DNA from: Sphaerisporangium rufum | Lineage (GTDB): Bacteria > Actinomycetota > Actinomycetes > Streptosporangiales > Streptosporangiaceae | Direction: 5' to 3' | NCBI RefSeq assembly: GCF_016863395.1 | Contig: NZ_BOOU01000083.1 | Span: forward strand, 1-60,956 | Length of the DNA stretch: 60,956 nt | Shown here: piece by piece, positions 1-9,500 of the stretch | Position numbering within the stretch: the first letter of the stretch is position 1 | How the letters are laid out: each line of letters begins with the position of its first letter | Position numbers and translations under genes: made by a program | The notes under the pieces: generated by a model | Told to the model about the DNA's origin: nothing | Seen by the model: only the letters and a program-made list of their open reading frames with translations | The model's database searches: none

Positions 1-64
1 CCCCGGGGTCCGGCCGCTCGCCACCCGGCGAGGCGGTCCGGTGGCCCGGAAATTGGCCTGTGGA

Positions 65-104
65 TTGGACCTTTCTCTGGACCGGTGAAGTTGGCACATT
101 GGAC
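65..104 (+). promoter_or_regulatory. possible MocR autoregulatory half-sites
   Basis: GGACC repeats at 67-71 and 79-83 are direct repeats 12 bp apart, and a related ATTGGAC follows at 98-104. MocR/PdxR-type regulators commonly bind direct repeats in their own promoter region. The sites lie just before the start preferred here (214), so autoregulation is a reasonable inference, but no -10 element is clear. Confidence 0.35.
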
Positions 105-213
105 GGGTCGGGTGCGGGCCCGCCGGCCGGTGAGCCCGACCCGCCCCGGCCCGCCGCCCGGCGGGCCCGGCGACACGTGGCCGGTGGCGGCCGGTGAAGG
201 CTGGTGGAGCTTC

Positions 214-2079
214 ATGATCAGGCAGGATGTCGCCGAACCGGTCGCCCGATCGACCCCCGAACCGTTGACCGAACCGGCCGCCGAGCCGCTCGCCCGATCG
301 ACCCCCGAACCGTTGACCGAACTGGCCACCGAGCCGCTCGCCCGATCGACCCCCGAACCGTTGACCGAACCGGCCACCGAGCCGCTCGCCCGATCGACCC
401 CCGAACCGGTGACCCAACCGGGCACCCGGTCGATCGCCGAACCGGCCGGCGAACCGTTCGCGACGCCGGTCGTTCGGTCGACCACCGAACCGTTCGCGGA
501 GCCGGTCGCCCGATCGACCGCCGAGCCGGTCGCCGGCCCGCGCCGGCCGGTGGCGCCCGGACCGGCGGTCCCGGCGGCCGGCGGGACGCCCGCCCTGGCC
601 TCCCGGCTGGACCGGGCCGACAGCGAGGTCATCGCCGCGTTCGCCGGCTGGGCCGCCGGCACCGGCCCGCTGCACCGCCGGCTGGCGACCGGCATCCGCC
701 GGGCCATCGAGAACGGCGCACTGCTGCCCGGCGAGCGGCTGCCGGCCGAGCGGCGGCTGGCGGGCGCGTTACGGCTCAGCCGCACCACCGTCGTCACCGC
801 GTACGAGACCCTGCGCGGCGCCGGCCTTATCGAGAGCCGCCAGGGGAGCGGCACCCGGGTCGCCGACGGGCCGCCGCCCCGCCCGGCCCGGCTGGCCGGG
901 CGGATCCCCGGCGGCAGCGCCACCGAGATCTTCGAGCACCTCATCGACGGGCCGAGCGAGCTGATCTCGCTGTCCTGCTCGGCCGAGGGGGCGGTGCCCG
1001 AACTGCGCACCGCGCTGCGCGAGCTGGCCCGCGGCGACCTCACCGCGCTGCTCGCCGACCCCGGCTACCACCCGGCGGGCCTGCCGGAACTCCGCGACGA
1101 GATCGCCGCGCACCTCACCCGCGGCGGCCTGCCCACCGCCCCCGGCCAGATCCTGGTCACCACCGGCGCCCAGCAGGCGCTCGTCCTGGTCGCCGAGCTC
1201 TACCTGCGCCCCGGCCTGGCCGTGCTCGCCGAGACGCCGAGCTGGCCGTCCTCGCTGGACATCTTCCGGTCCCGGCACGCCGGCATCCGCACCGTGCCGC
1301 TGGACGGCGAGGGCGCCGACGCGGTCGCCGTGGCCGCGGCGCTGGCCGCCGCACCGCCCGCCCTGATCCACCTGATGCCGACCTATCACAACCCCACCGG
1401 CGTGCTGATGTCGGCGGCGCGCCGCCGCCGGATCGCGGAGATCGCCGCCCGGCACGACGTCCCGATCATGGAGGACAACGCCTACGACGCGCACACCGCC
1501 GGCGATGGGATCCCGGCCCCGCTGGCCGCGTACGCGCCGCGCGGCGCCGAGGTGCTGTCGGTCGGCTCGCTGGCCAAGAGCGTGTGGGCCGGCCTGCGGA
1601 TCGGCTGGGTACGCGGCCCGGCCGGCGTCATCGGCAGGCTGGCCCGCCGCAAGGCCCTGGCCGACGTCGGCAGCCCGGTCCTGGACCAGGCGCTGGCCGC
1701 CCGGCTGCTCCCGCGGCTGCCCGAGATCGGCGCCGCTCAGGCCCCGGCCCGCGAAACGCGGCTCGACCTGGTAGAACGGCTGCTGCGCGACCGCATCCCC
1801 GGCTGGCGGTGGCGCCGCCCGGACGGCGGCACCGGCCTGTGGGTCGAGCTGCCCGGCGTGCGCGCCGCGGAGTTCGCCCAGGTGGCGCTCCGGCACGGCG
1901 TCGAGGTGGTGCCCGGCGGCACCACCGATCCGCACGGCGGCCACCAGAACTTCATCCGGGTGCCCTACACGTTCCCGCCCGAGGTCATCGGCCGGCTGGT
2001 GGACCGGCTGGCCGCCGCCTGGGTGGAGATCTCCCGGCACGGCCCCATCGACCCTGGCCCCGACGCCCTGATCCGCTGA
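214..2079 (+). CDS. MocR/PdxR-family regulator (GntR wHTH + class I aminotransferase fold)
   Basis: 621 residues. A GntR winged helix lies at about residues 150-215 (PAERRLAGALRLSRTTV, QGSGTRVA). A fold-type I aminotransferase domain follows, with YHNPTG, an acidic MEDNAYD segment and the PLP lysine in SLAKSVWAG near residue 455. Such proteins usually sense PLP or an amino acid and control a nearby gene rather than catalyse transamination. The ATG at 214 was chosen because GGTGGAG sits 5 nt upstream; a GTG at 85 would add 43 residues and run through the possible operator. The region before the wHTH is a Pro/Thr/Glu-rich repeat, unusual for the family. The convergent neighbour is an EamA transporter, a possible target. 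The family call is firm; the effector is unknown. Confidence 0.88.
   Translation: MIRQDVAEPVARSTPEPLTEPAAEPLARSTPEPLTELATEPLARSTPEPLTEPATEPLARSTPEPVTQPGTRSIAEPAGEPFATPVVRSTTEPFAEPVARSTAEPVAGPRRPVAPGPAVPAAGGTPALASRLDRADSEVIAAFAGWAAGTGPLHRRLATGIRRAIENGALLPGERLPAERRLAGALRLSRTTVVTAYETLRGAGLIESRQGSGTRVADGPPPRPARLAGRIPGGSATEIFEHLIDGPSELISLSCSAEGAVPELRTALRELARGDLTALLADPGYHPAGLPELRDEIAAHLTRGGLPTAPGQILVTTGAQQALVLVAELYLRPGLAVLAETPSWPSSLDIFRSRHAGIRTVPLDGEGADAVAVAAALAAAPPALIHLMPTYHNPTGVLMSAARRRRIAEIAARHDVPIMEDNAYDAHTAGDGIPAPLAAYAPRGAEVLSVGSLAKSVWAGLRIGWVRGPAGVIGRLARRKALADVGSPVLDQALAARLLPRLPEIGAAQAPARETRLDLVERLLRDRIPGWRWRRPDGGTGLWVELPGVRAAEFAQVALRHGVEVVPGGTTDPHGGHQNFIRVPYTFPPEVIGRLVDRLAAAWVEISRHGPIDPGPDALIR
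235..426 (+). repeat. four 48-bp tandem repeats in the MocR N-terminus
   Basis: Four in-frame 48-bp units, at 235, 283, 331 and 379, encode 16-residue units close to EPLARSTPEPLTEPAT. They decay into RSTTEPFAEPV-type variants until about 531. The unit is a multiple of three, so copy-number change would keep the frame. It probably forms a flexible spacer ahead of the DNA-binding domain. Confidence 0.9.
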
Positions 2080-2097
2080 CCGCGAACCGTCCCCCGG

Positions 2098-3027
2098 TCA
2101 CCGGCCGCGCAGGCCGAGGGCCAGGCCGGCCGCGACGATGGCGGTCCCGGCGAGTTCCGCCACGGCCGGGGTCCCGGTGCCGAGCAGCAGTCCCGCGACG
2201 ACCGCGCCGGCCGGCAGGAACCCGGAGAACAGCCCGGCGCGGTCGGCGCCCAGCCGGTGCAGCGCGTCGTACCAGCAGAAGAACGCGAACGCGGTGACCA
2301 CCAGGGCCAGGTAGCCGAGCGCCGCGGCCTCCGCCACCGCCGGCACCCGCAGTGCGGCGGGGCCGTCGGCCGCGTACCCCATGGCGAGCAGCAGCGGCAC
2401 CGCCGCGACCGTCGTGTACGCCGCCACCCGGACCGCGCCCAGCCGGGGGAGCAGCGGGACGGCGAGCAGCGAGAACGCCACCTCGCACCCCAGCGCGCCG
2501 GCGGCGAGCAGCAGCCCGAGCGGCGAGCCGCCGCCGAACCCGGCGGCCACCGCCGCGCCGGCCGCGACCACCCCGGCGGCCAGGACGACCCGCGGGGACG
2601 GGCGCCGCCGCTCCAGCAGCGGCCCGGCCAGCGCCAGCACCACCGGCACCGCCGCGACCACGGTGCCGACCGCCGCCGGGTCGGCGTGCCGGGTGGACTC
2701 CACGACGAACGCGTTGAACGCCGCCAGGCCGGTCCCGGCCAGCAGGACGACCAGCGCGAGCTCCCGGCCGCCGAGCCGCAGGTGCGGCAGCCGCCGGGCC
2801 CGCATCACCGCCAGCAGCACCAGCGCGCCCAGCGCGTACCGCAGCGCCTGCCCGCCGTACAGCGGGTAGCGGTGCAGCACCGGGGCGACCGCGGTCAGCG
2901 TGCCCACGCAGAACATCGCGGTCGCCGCCGCGACCGCTCCGCGCCACCGATCCCATGCTCCGGCCGCCGGCACCGCGCCCGGCGCGGTCGCGCGCGCCGG
3001 GCGCCGCCAGGGCAGGGTCACCGGCAT
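2098..3027 (-). CDS. EamA/DMT-family transporter
   Basis: 309 residues with about ten hydrophobic segments arranged as two five-helix EamA repeats. Typical marks are the ALRYALGALVLLAVM segment in the first half and LGYLALVVTAFAFFCWYDAL in the second. Members of the drug/metabolite transporter superfamily export amino acids, metabolites or drugs across the inner membrane; the substrate cannot be read from sequence. It is convergent with the MocR-type regulator (18 bp apart), and EamA genes are often paired with MocR regulators, so a functional link is plausible. The start ATG has no strong Shine-Dalgarno. Confidence 0.85.
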   Translation of the reverse strand: MPVTLPWRRPARATAPGAVPAAGAWDRWRGAVAAATAMFCVGTLTAVAPVLHRYPLYGGQALRYALGALVLLAVMRARRLPHLRLGGRELALVVLLAGTGLAAFNAFVVESTRHADPAAVGTVVAAVPVVLALAGPLLERRRPSPRVVLAAGVVAAGAAVAAGFGGGSPLGLLLAAGALGCEVAFSLLAVPLLPRLGAVRVAAYTTVAAVPLLLAMGYAADGPAALRVPAVAEAAALGYLALVVTAFAFFCWYDALHRLGADRAGLFSGFLPAGAVVAGLLLGTGTPAVAELAGTAIVAAGLALGLRGR

Positions 3028-3172
3028 GCGGCCTCCTCTTCGTCCAGGTCATCGCACCCTTCGCCGATCATGCTGGCAGCGCGGCACCGGCCGGGACAGG
3101 GCCACCCGCGGCGGGATTGGCCTCCCTTTCCGGTCCGGTTTGCCGTCGAGGCGGCCGGGTAACCGGCCGGGC

Positions 3173-4030
3173 ATGGGAGAGCAGCAGACACCACCTGGCC
3201 AGACGCAGTCATATCCCGGGCACACCGGGAAGATGGACCCCGAACCCCGCGACGAGATGCGCGACTACACCGGCCGTGACCTGCTCGCCGGCAAGCGCGC
3301 CCTGATCACCGGCGGTGACTCCGGCATCGGCCGCGCCGTCGCGGTCGCCTTCGCCAAGGAGGGCGCCGACGTCGCCATCGCCTACCTGTCCGAGCACGAC
3401 GACGCCGAGCACACCCGCAAGCTGGTCGAGCAGGAGGGGCGCCGCTGCGTGACCATCCCCGGCGACCTGGCCTCCGTGGAGCAGTGCGAGCGCGTCGTGC
3501 GGGAGACCGTCGAGCAGCTCGGCGGGCTGGACGTGCTGGTCAACAACGTGGCCACCCAGTCGCCGGTCGACTCGCTGGAGGAACTGGACGACGAGCAGTG
3601 GACGCGGACGTTCGACGTCAACATCCACAGCTACTACCGGGTCACTCGGGCCGCGCTGCGGCACCTGCCGCGCGGCGGGGCCATCGTGAACACCTCCTCG
3701 ATCAACGGGCTGCGCGGCAACAAGACGCTGATCGACTACTCGGCGACCAAGGGCGCCATCAACGCGCTCACCTACTCGCTGGCCCAGACGCTGGTGGACC
3801 GCGGCATCCGGGTCAACGCGGTCGCCCCCGGCCCGGTGTGGACGCCGCTCATCCCGGCCACCTTCCCGGATGCCAAGGTGGAGGAGTTCGGCGCCCAGGT
3901 CCCGATGGGCCGGCCGGCCCACCCCGACGAGATCGCCCCGTCGTACGTCTTCTTCGCCGCCGAGCGGCTGTCCTCGTACTACACCGGCGAGGTCCTCGCT
4001 CCCATCGGCGGCGAGACCCTCCCCGGCTGA
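3173..4030 (+). CDS. SDR-family oxidoreductase (YghA/glucose 1-dehydrogenase-like)
   Basis: 285 residues. The N-terminal leader (GHTGKMDPEPRDEMRDYTG) is typical of the YghA/YhdF-type SDR group. The Rossmann motif TGGDSGIG, then NTSSING with the catalytic Ser, and YSATKG with the Tyr-x3-Lys pair are all present, so an active NAD(P)H-dependent dehydrogenase is expected. These enzymes reduce small aldehydes, ketones or sugars; the substrate is unknown. The open frame extends upstream to 2900, but that part overlaps the divergent EamA gene, and the conserved leader begins at the ATG at 3173. A strong terminator follows at 4159-4189. Confidence 0.9.
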   Translation: MGEQQTPPGQTQSYPGHTGKMDPEPRDEMRDYTGRDLLAGKRALITGGDSGIGRAVAVAFAKEGADVAIAYLSEHDDAEHTRKLVEQEGRRCVTIPGDLASVEQCERVVRETVEQLGGLDVLVNNVATQSPVDSLEELDDEQWTRTFDVNIHSYYRVTRAALRHLPRGGAIVNTSSINGLRGNKTLIDYSATKGAINALTYSLAQTLVDRGIRVNAVAPGPVWTPLIPATFPDAKVEEFGAQVPMGRPAHPDEIAPSYVFFAAERLSSYYTGEVLAPIGGETLPG

Positions 4031-4158
4031 GGTCCGTCGCCGGGGACCCGGTATCCGGGGAGCGCCGGCGGCACCATCACGGCCGGCCGCCGTCCAGGTG
4101 CGGGCGGCGGCCGGCCGTCCCGCCCGGACCGCCCGCGGTCGCGCCGCGGAGACGCGAA

Positions 4159-4189
4159 AAGGGGGGCCGGAGTCGATCCGGCCCCCCTT
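4159..4189 (+). terminator. bidirectional intrinsic terminator
   Basis: Perfect inverted repeat: 11-bp GGGGGGCCGGA arms at 4161-4171 and 4177-4187 with a 5-nt loop, flanked by AAAA on the left and TT on the right. It lies between the converging dehydrogenase and the minus-strand acidic protein gene, so it can serve both. Confidence 0.8.
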
Positions 4190-4316
4190 CCAGGTGTGGC
4201 ACCGCCGGCCAGGGCGACGTGGTCGCGGGCGTCCACCGGAACCGGTTCCCCGGCGATGGCGTGGTACCTCGTCCGCGGCGGCTCAGAGAATGGGGCGGCT
4301 CAGGGGATGGTACGGC

Positions 4317-4877
4317 TCAGGGGATGGCACGGCCGGTGGCCTCGCCGGGGAGGTAGCCGCCGTCACCCTGGTCGGTGCGGCCGGACCCGCCGTCCGGGTC
4401 GTCCTCGTCGGAGGGCACCCACTCCACTCCGGCGCCCACGTGTCCCGCCGACGGCGGCGGGGCGCGCTCCGGAAGCGGGCCGTCGTCCTCGGGGACGCCA
4501 CCCTGCACCGGCCCCCGCGCGCGGCGGCCGGCGTCGGGGTTGTCGCGCGGCCCGGCGACCTCGTCCGGGACCGGGCGCGGGCTCGGCCCGGCGGTCTCCA
4601 CGTGCCCCTCGATCTCGTCGGTCCGGGCGCCGACCGCCTTTTCGTCCGAGCCGGCGCTCTCCGGCCACTCGTCGTCGCGCCCGGTGACGTACCCCATCTC
4701 GCTGGACCAGCCGCCCTTGGGGGCCGCGTCGTCCCGCGGGTCGCCGCCCGGGTGGGCGTTGGACCCGCGCGTCGACGCCGGGCCGATGTCCCCGCCCATG
4801 TCGTGCAGGCCCGCGTCGAAGGTCGTGCCCTCGCGCCGCCGCCGCTCCCTGTCGCGGTCGTCGTCCGATCCGGTCAT
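4317..4877 (-). CDS. acidic hydrophilic protein of unknown function
   Basis: 186 residues, very rich in Asp, Glu, Gly and Pro, with no membrane segment, cysteine cluster or recognised domain. It starts with a charged MTGSDDDRDRERRRRE segment and is probably mostly disordered. The ATG at 4877 was chosen because GGGAGG lies 5 nt before it. The frame stays open further upstream, but that part overlaps the neighbouring DUF5709 gene. It lies 46 bp downstream of that gene on the same strand, and the C-termini of the two are loosely similar (GDGGYLPGEA here, GPDGGGYTAEEA there), so they may be diverged paralogues in one transcript. Function unknown. Confidence 0.7.
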   Translation of the reverse strand: MTGSDDDRDRERRRREGTTFDAGLHDMGGDIGPASTRGSNAHPGGDPRDDAAPKGGWSSEMGYVTGRDDEWPESAGSDEKAVGARTDEIEGHVETAGPSPRPVPDEVAGPRDNPDAGRRARGPVQGGVPEDDGPLPERAPPPSAGHVGAGVEWVPSDEDDPDGGSGRTDQGDGGYLPGEATGRAIP

Positions 4878-4923
4878 GGTGCCTCCCGCAGCTCTCGTCC
4901 GTTCCGTCGTGGCCGGCCGGCCC

Positions 4924-5511
4924 TCACTCCGGCTCCACCCGCATGGCGGCCTCCTCGGCGGTGTAGCCGCCGCCGTCCGGGCCGACCTCCCGGGCGACCA
5001 GGTCCGGCTCGGTGTCGGTCCGGACGCCCTCGTCCGGGTCCACCAGCCGGCCCGCCGGGCGCGGGTCGTCCCACACGGTGCCGGAAGGCTCCTCCGGCTG
5101 GGCCGCCCAGCCGTCGGCCACGTCGTCGTCCGGCTGCGGGCCGGTGTCCAGATCGGCACCGACACCCAGCCCGTTCTCGGCGTCCTCGCCGGTCCCGGCG
5201 CCGTAGCCCTCAGGGTCGGCGTCCACGTCGGAGACCTCGGCGCCGCCGGTGGCATCGGAGGCCGGGCGCGGGGGCTCCGCCACCCCGAAGACCGGCTCCT
5301 CCTCGGGGACCTCCCGCCGGAGGCGGCCCTCCAGCGGCTCGCCCTGGATCTGCTCCTCGACCGTCGTGCCGAAGTCGTCCACCGCGACCGGACGGTCGGC
5401 GGGCAGCGGCGCCTCCTGCGGGTCGACCGCCAGCTGCTGCCCGGGCGTGCCGTCCTGCAGGTCGGGGATGCCCTCGTCCTCGAACCGGGAGTGCGGGTCG
5501 TGCTCGCTCAT
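4924..5511 (-). CDS. DUF5709 domain-containing protein
   Basis: 195 residues, strongly acidic and low in hydrophobics. The C-terminal signature VGPDGGGYTAEEAAMRV, preceded by repeated (D/E)-rich segments such as LVDPDEGVRTDTEPDLVAREV, is what I recognise as the actinobacterial DUF5709 family, whose function is not established. The start ATG at 5511 (MSEHDPHSRFEDEG) fits the family; the longer open frame to 5922 is rich in Arg/Pro shadow sequence. It probably shares a transcript with the acidic gene at 4317-4877. Confidence 0.75.
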   Translation of the reverse strand: MSEHDPHSRFEDEGIPDLQDGTPGQQLAVDPQEAPLPADRPVAVDDFGTTVEEQIQGEPLEGRLRREVPEEEPVFGVAEPPRPASDATGGAEVSDVDADPEGYGAGTGEDAENGLGVGADLDTGPQPDDDVADGWAAQPEEPSGTVWDDPRPAGRLVDPDEGVRTDTEPDLVAREVGPDGGGYTAEEAAMRVEPE

Positions 5512-5866
5512 CGCCGCGTCCTTCCTGTGTATCGGTCCTGCCGGAGGAGCCCCGGATCCCCGCTGCCGGCGACGCCGCGCCTGGCGGGGGTGGGACGCCG
5601 TGCGGCGCTTCCCGTCGTCCTCAGGTCCATCCCGCCCTACCCATGCGTCCTGCCCGAAACCTGCCGCTCCCCGGCCGGGTCGCCGCTGGTCGGAGCCGTT
5701 CACCTTCCGCGCCACCGTCCAGGCCGCCCGGCCTTTTGCCGGGTTTATGGATGCGGCTTTGATCACCATTGCGTGGTCGTCCCTAACGTGACGAGTACGG
5801 GCCGGGCGGCGCGGCGTCGATCGCCGCCCGGCCCGCCCCGGCCGCGGCGCCGGGCCGCCGCCGGTC
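5512..5866. other. 355-bp intergenic region between divergent genes
   Basis: It separates the DUF5709 gene (minus) from the hemerythrin gene (plus). On the plus strand TTGATC (5759-5764) and TAACGT (5784-5789), 19 bp apart, could be a weak promoter for the hemerythrin gene. I see no RNA gene or small ORF with coding character. Confidence 0.4.
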
Positions 5867-6454
5867 ATGTCCGAGGAGCGCACGGTGGAAACTCGAGAAG
5901 ACATCATCTCCGTGCTGGTCACCGACCACCGGGACGCCGAGGAGGTCTTCGGCCGGCTGGAGGTCCTCCAGGCGGCCGGCGACGGCGAGGCGAAGGCGCT
6001 GGCCGAGCGGATGCTCGCCGGGCTGGCCCGCCACGCGGCGGCCGAACGCGAGCACCTCTATCCGGCCGTCCGGCAGCACGTGGCCGGCGCCGGTCCGCTG
6101 GTCGACCAGGAACTCATCGGGCACGCCGAGATCGAGCGGACCATGAAACGCCTGGCGCGCCTGTCCCCGTCGGACGCCGACTTCTGGCCCGCCCTGGGGC
6201 TGCTGATGACCCAGGTCCGCGAGCACGTCCGCGGGCAGGAGAGCGACCTGTTCCCGCGGCTGCGCGCCGCCTGCCCGCAGGAGCGGCTGGCGGAGCTGGG
6301 CGCCAAGGCGCGCCGGACCCAGCAGGCGGCGCCGTCCCGGGTGCGGCCGGCCCCCCAGGAGCGTCCGGAGGCCCGCCCGGCGACCGGTCCGGCCACCGGG
6401 CCGCTGGACCGGGTCCGTGCCTTCTTCGGCCGGCGCGGCAAACATCACGCCTGA
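5867..6454 (+). CDS. hemerythrin domain-containing protein
   Basis: 195 residues. The first 145 form a four-helix hemerythrin HHE domain with ligand-type residues in TDHRDAEEVF, RHAAAEREHLYP, HAEIERTM and HVRGQESDLFP. That spacing of His and Glu is expected to hold a non-haem di-iron site for O2, NO or redox sensing. The last 50 residues are a Pro/Arg/Ala-rich tail ending RRGKHHA. ATG start; an AGGAG-like element overlaps the first codons (ATGTCCGAGGAGCGC), and a second start may lie at the GTG a few codons on. A second hemerythrin protein is at 31026-31496. Soluble and cytoplasmic by sequence. Confidence 0.85.
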   Translation: MSEERTVETREDIISVLVTDHRDAEEVFGRLEVLQAAGDGEAKALAERMLAGLARHAAAEREHLYPAVRQHVAGAGPLVDQELIGHAEIERTMKRLARLSPSDADFWPALGLLMTQVREHVRGQESDLFPRLRAACPQERLAELGAKARRTQQAAPSRVRPAPQERPEARPATGPATGPLDRVRAFFGRRGKHHA

Positions 6455-6564
6455 CCGCCGGACCCGCCCCACCTGGGGTGGCGGCCCGGAACCGTGATCG
6501 ACACGGGGACCGGCGCGGCCGAGTCGGCACGATCTACCGGTGTGGTCTGGTGGAATAGCGTGTT

Positions 6565-9500
6565 GTGAGTGGTCGGACCTACCGCCTGGTGCGCACGGGA
6601 GCCGGGGGGCACGCGATGCCTCCGGTCCTGGACGAGCACCAGCGCGCGGTGGTGCGCCACGAAGGCGGGCCGCTGCTGGTGCTGGCCGGGCCGGGCACCG
6701 GAAAGACCACCACGATCGTCGAGAGCGTCGTCGACCGGGTCGAGCGGCGCGGCACCGACCCCGAGCGGGTGCTGGTGCTCACCTTCAGCCGCAAGGCGGC
6801 CGAGGAGCTGCGCGAGCGTATCACCGCGCGCATGCGCCGCACCACGCGCACGCCGCTGGCCCTCACCTTCCACAGCTACGCCTACGCCCTGCTCCGCCGC
6901 GAGGCGGTGCTGGCCGGTGACCAGCCGCCCCGGCTGCTCACCGGACCCGAGCAGCTGCTGGAGATCCGCCGCCTGCTGCACGGCGAGCTGGAGGACGGCG
7001 CGCCGGGGTGGCCGCCGCAGCTGCGCGAGGCGCTGAAGACCCGCGGGTTCGCCGAGGAGCTGCGCGACCTGCTGGCCCGGGCCGCCGAGCGGGGCCTGTC
7101 CGGCGACGACCTGGTCGCCCTCGGCCGCGAGCACGGCCGGCCCGACTGGCTGGCCGCCGGCCGGTTCGCCCACCGGTACGCCGACCGGTTCGACCTCGAC
7201 CCCTCGCCCGCGCTCGACTACGCCGACCTGATCGGCGCCGCCGCCGGGCTGCTCTGCGACGAGCAGGTGCGCCGCCGCGAGCGCGCCGCCTACGACGCGG
7301 TCTTCGTGGACGAGTACCAGGACACCGACCCGGCGCAGGAGGCCCTGCTGCGCCACCTGGCCGGGGACGGCCGCGACCTGGTGGCGGTCGGCGACCCCGA
7401 CCAGTCGATCTACGGCTTCCGGGGTGCGGACGTGCGCGGCATCCTGCACTTCCCGCAGCGGTTCCGCACCTCCGCCGGCCACCCGGCGCCGGTCGTCCCG
7501 CTGCGGATCTGCCGGCGGGCCGGCGCGGGCCTGCTGGCCGCCACCCGCCGGGTCGCCGCCCGGCTGCCGGTCCCGCCCTCCGTGCCCGGCGCCGGCCGGT
7601 CCGAGGGGCACCGCGAGCTGCTGCCCGCGGCCGGGCTGCCCGATGGCGAGGTCCGGGTGCTGCTCGCCGACAGCGAGAACCAGGAGGCCGCGGTGGTGGC
7701 CGACACGCTGCGCCGGGCGCACCTGCTGGACGGGGTGCCCTGGTCGCGGATGGCGGTGCTGGTCCGCTCGGCCGGCCGCCAAGTCCCCATGCTGCGCCGC
7801 GCGCTGGTCACCGCGGGCGTCCCGGTGACCGTGGACGGCGACGATCGGCCGCTGATCGAGCAGCCCGGGGTCCGCACCCTGATCACGCTGCTGCGGGTGG
7901 CGCTGCACCCCGCCCTGCTGGACGTGGCGACGGCCGAGGAGCTGCTCACCGGGCCGGTCGGCGGCACCGACGCGGTCGGCGTGCGCCGGCTGCGCCGCGC
8001 GCTGCGGGTCGCCGAGCTGACCGCCGCCGCCGTGGCCGCCGACGACGGCACGCTGCCGATGCCGCCGCGCTCCTCCGACCGGCTGCTGGTGGCCGCGGTG
8101 CGCGACGCGCGCGAGCTGGTCCCGGTGGAGGAACACGTCGCCGCGCCGGCCGCCCGGGTCGCCGCGCTGCTCGGCGTCGCCCGCGAGTCGGTGGACCGCG
8201 GCGACACCCCCGAAGAGGCGCTGTGGGCGGTCTGGCAGGCGTCCGGGCTGGCCGAGCGCTGGACGGACGCGAGCCTGGCCGGCGGGGTCCGCGGCGCCCA
8301 GGCCGACCGGGACCTGGACGCGGTGGTCGCGCTGTTCGACCAGGCCGCCCGGTTCGCCGACCGGCTGCCGCACGCGGGCGTCGAGGTGTTCGTCGCCGAC
8401 CTGGCCGCCCAGGAGATCGCCGCCAACACGCTGGCCGAACGCGCCCCGGAGGGGGAGACGGTGCGCGTGCTGACCGCGCACCGCGCCAAGGGGCTGGAAT
8501 GGGACGTGGTGGTCGCGGCCGGGGTGCAGGAGGGCACCTGGCCCGACCTGCGGCTGCGCGGCTCGCTGCTCGGCGTGGACGACCTGGTCGAGCTGGCCGC
8601 CGGCGCGGCGCCCGCCGCCGGGGACGCCGCGGCCGCCTCGCTCGCCTCCAAGCTGCTCGCCGAGGAGCGGCGGCTGTTCTACGTGGCCGCCACCCGGGCC
8701 CGCCGCCTGCTGGTGGTCACCGCGGTCGGCGGCGAGGACACCGACGAGCGGCCGTCCCGGTTCCTGACCGAGCTGCTGCCCGGCGCCGCCGAGGACGCCG
8801 CCATCGACGAGCGGTCCCGCTGGCTGAGCATGTCCGCGCTGGTGGCCGACCTGCGCGCCGCGGTGTGCGACCCGGCGCGGCCCGAGCGGATGCGCCGGGC
8901 CGCCGCCGGCCACCTGGCCCGGCTGGCCGAGGCCGGCGTGCCCGGGGCGCACCCCGACGAGTGGTACGCCCTCACGTCCATCTCCGACGACCGGCCGCTG
9001 AGCTGGCCGGAGGACATCGTGCGGGTGTCGCCATCGGCGGTGGAGAGCTTCACCAAGTGCGGGTTGCGCTGGCTGCTGGAGACCGCCGTCGGCGCCTCGG
9101 GCACCGACATGTCCCGCAGCCTGGGCAGCGTCATCCACGCCATCGCGGTGCTCGCGGTCGCCGGCCAGGAGGGCGACGCGCTGGGCAAGCGGCTGGACGA
9201 GATCTGGGACGGCCTGGACTTCGGCGGCGTCTGGTTCAACCGCAAGCAGCGCAAGGTCGCCGAGGAGATGGTGGCCCGGTTCCTGGCCTGGCACCAGGAG
9301 AACGACCGCGAGCTGGTCGCCGTCGAGGAGGCGTTCGCCGCGACCGTCTCCGAGGGCGTGCAGATCCGCGGCCGGGTGGACCGGGTGGAGCGGGACGTCG
9401 CCGGCCGCGCGGTCATCATCGACATCAAGACCGGCACCGCCAAACCGGCCGACACCGAGCTCGCCCGCCACCCCCAGCTCGGCGTGTACCAGCTCGCCAC

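Noticed and set aside
204..2297. 697-codon plus-strand ORF overlapping the MocR gene
   Set aside because: Arg/Pro/Gly-rich translation with no domain; it is the shifted frame of the MocR gene, typical of GC-rich DNA.
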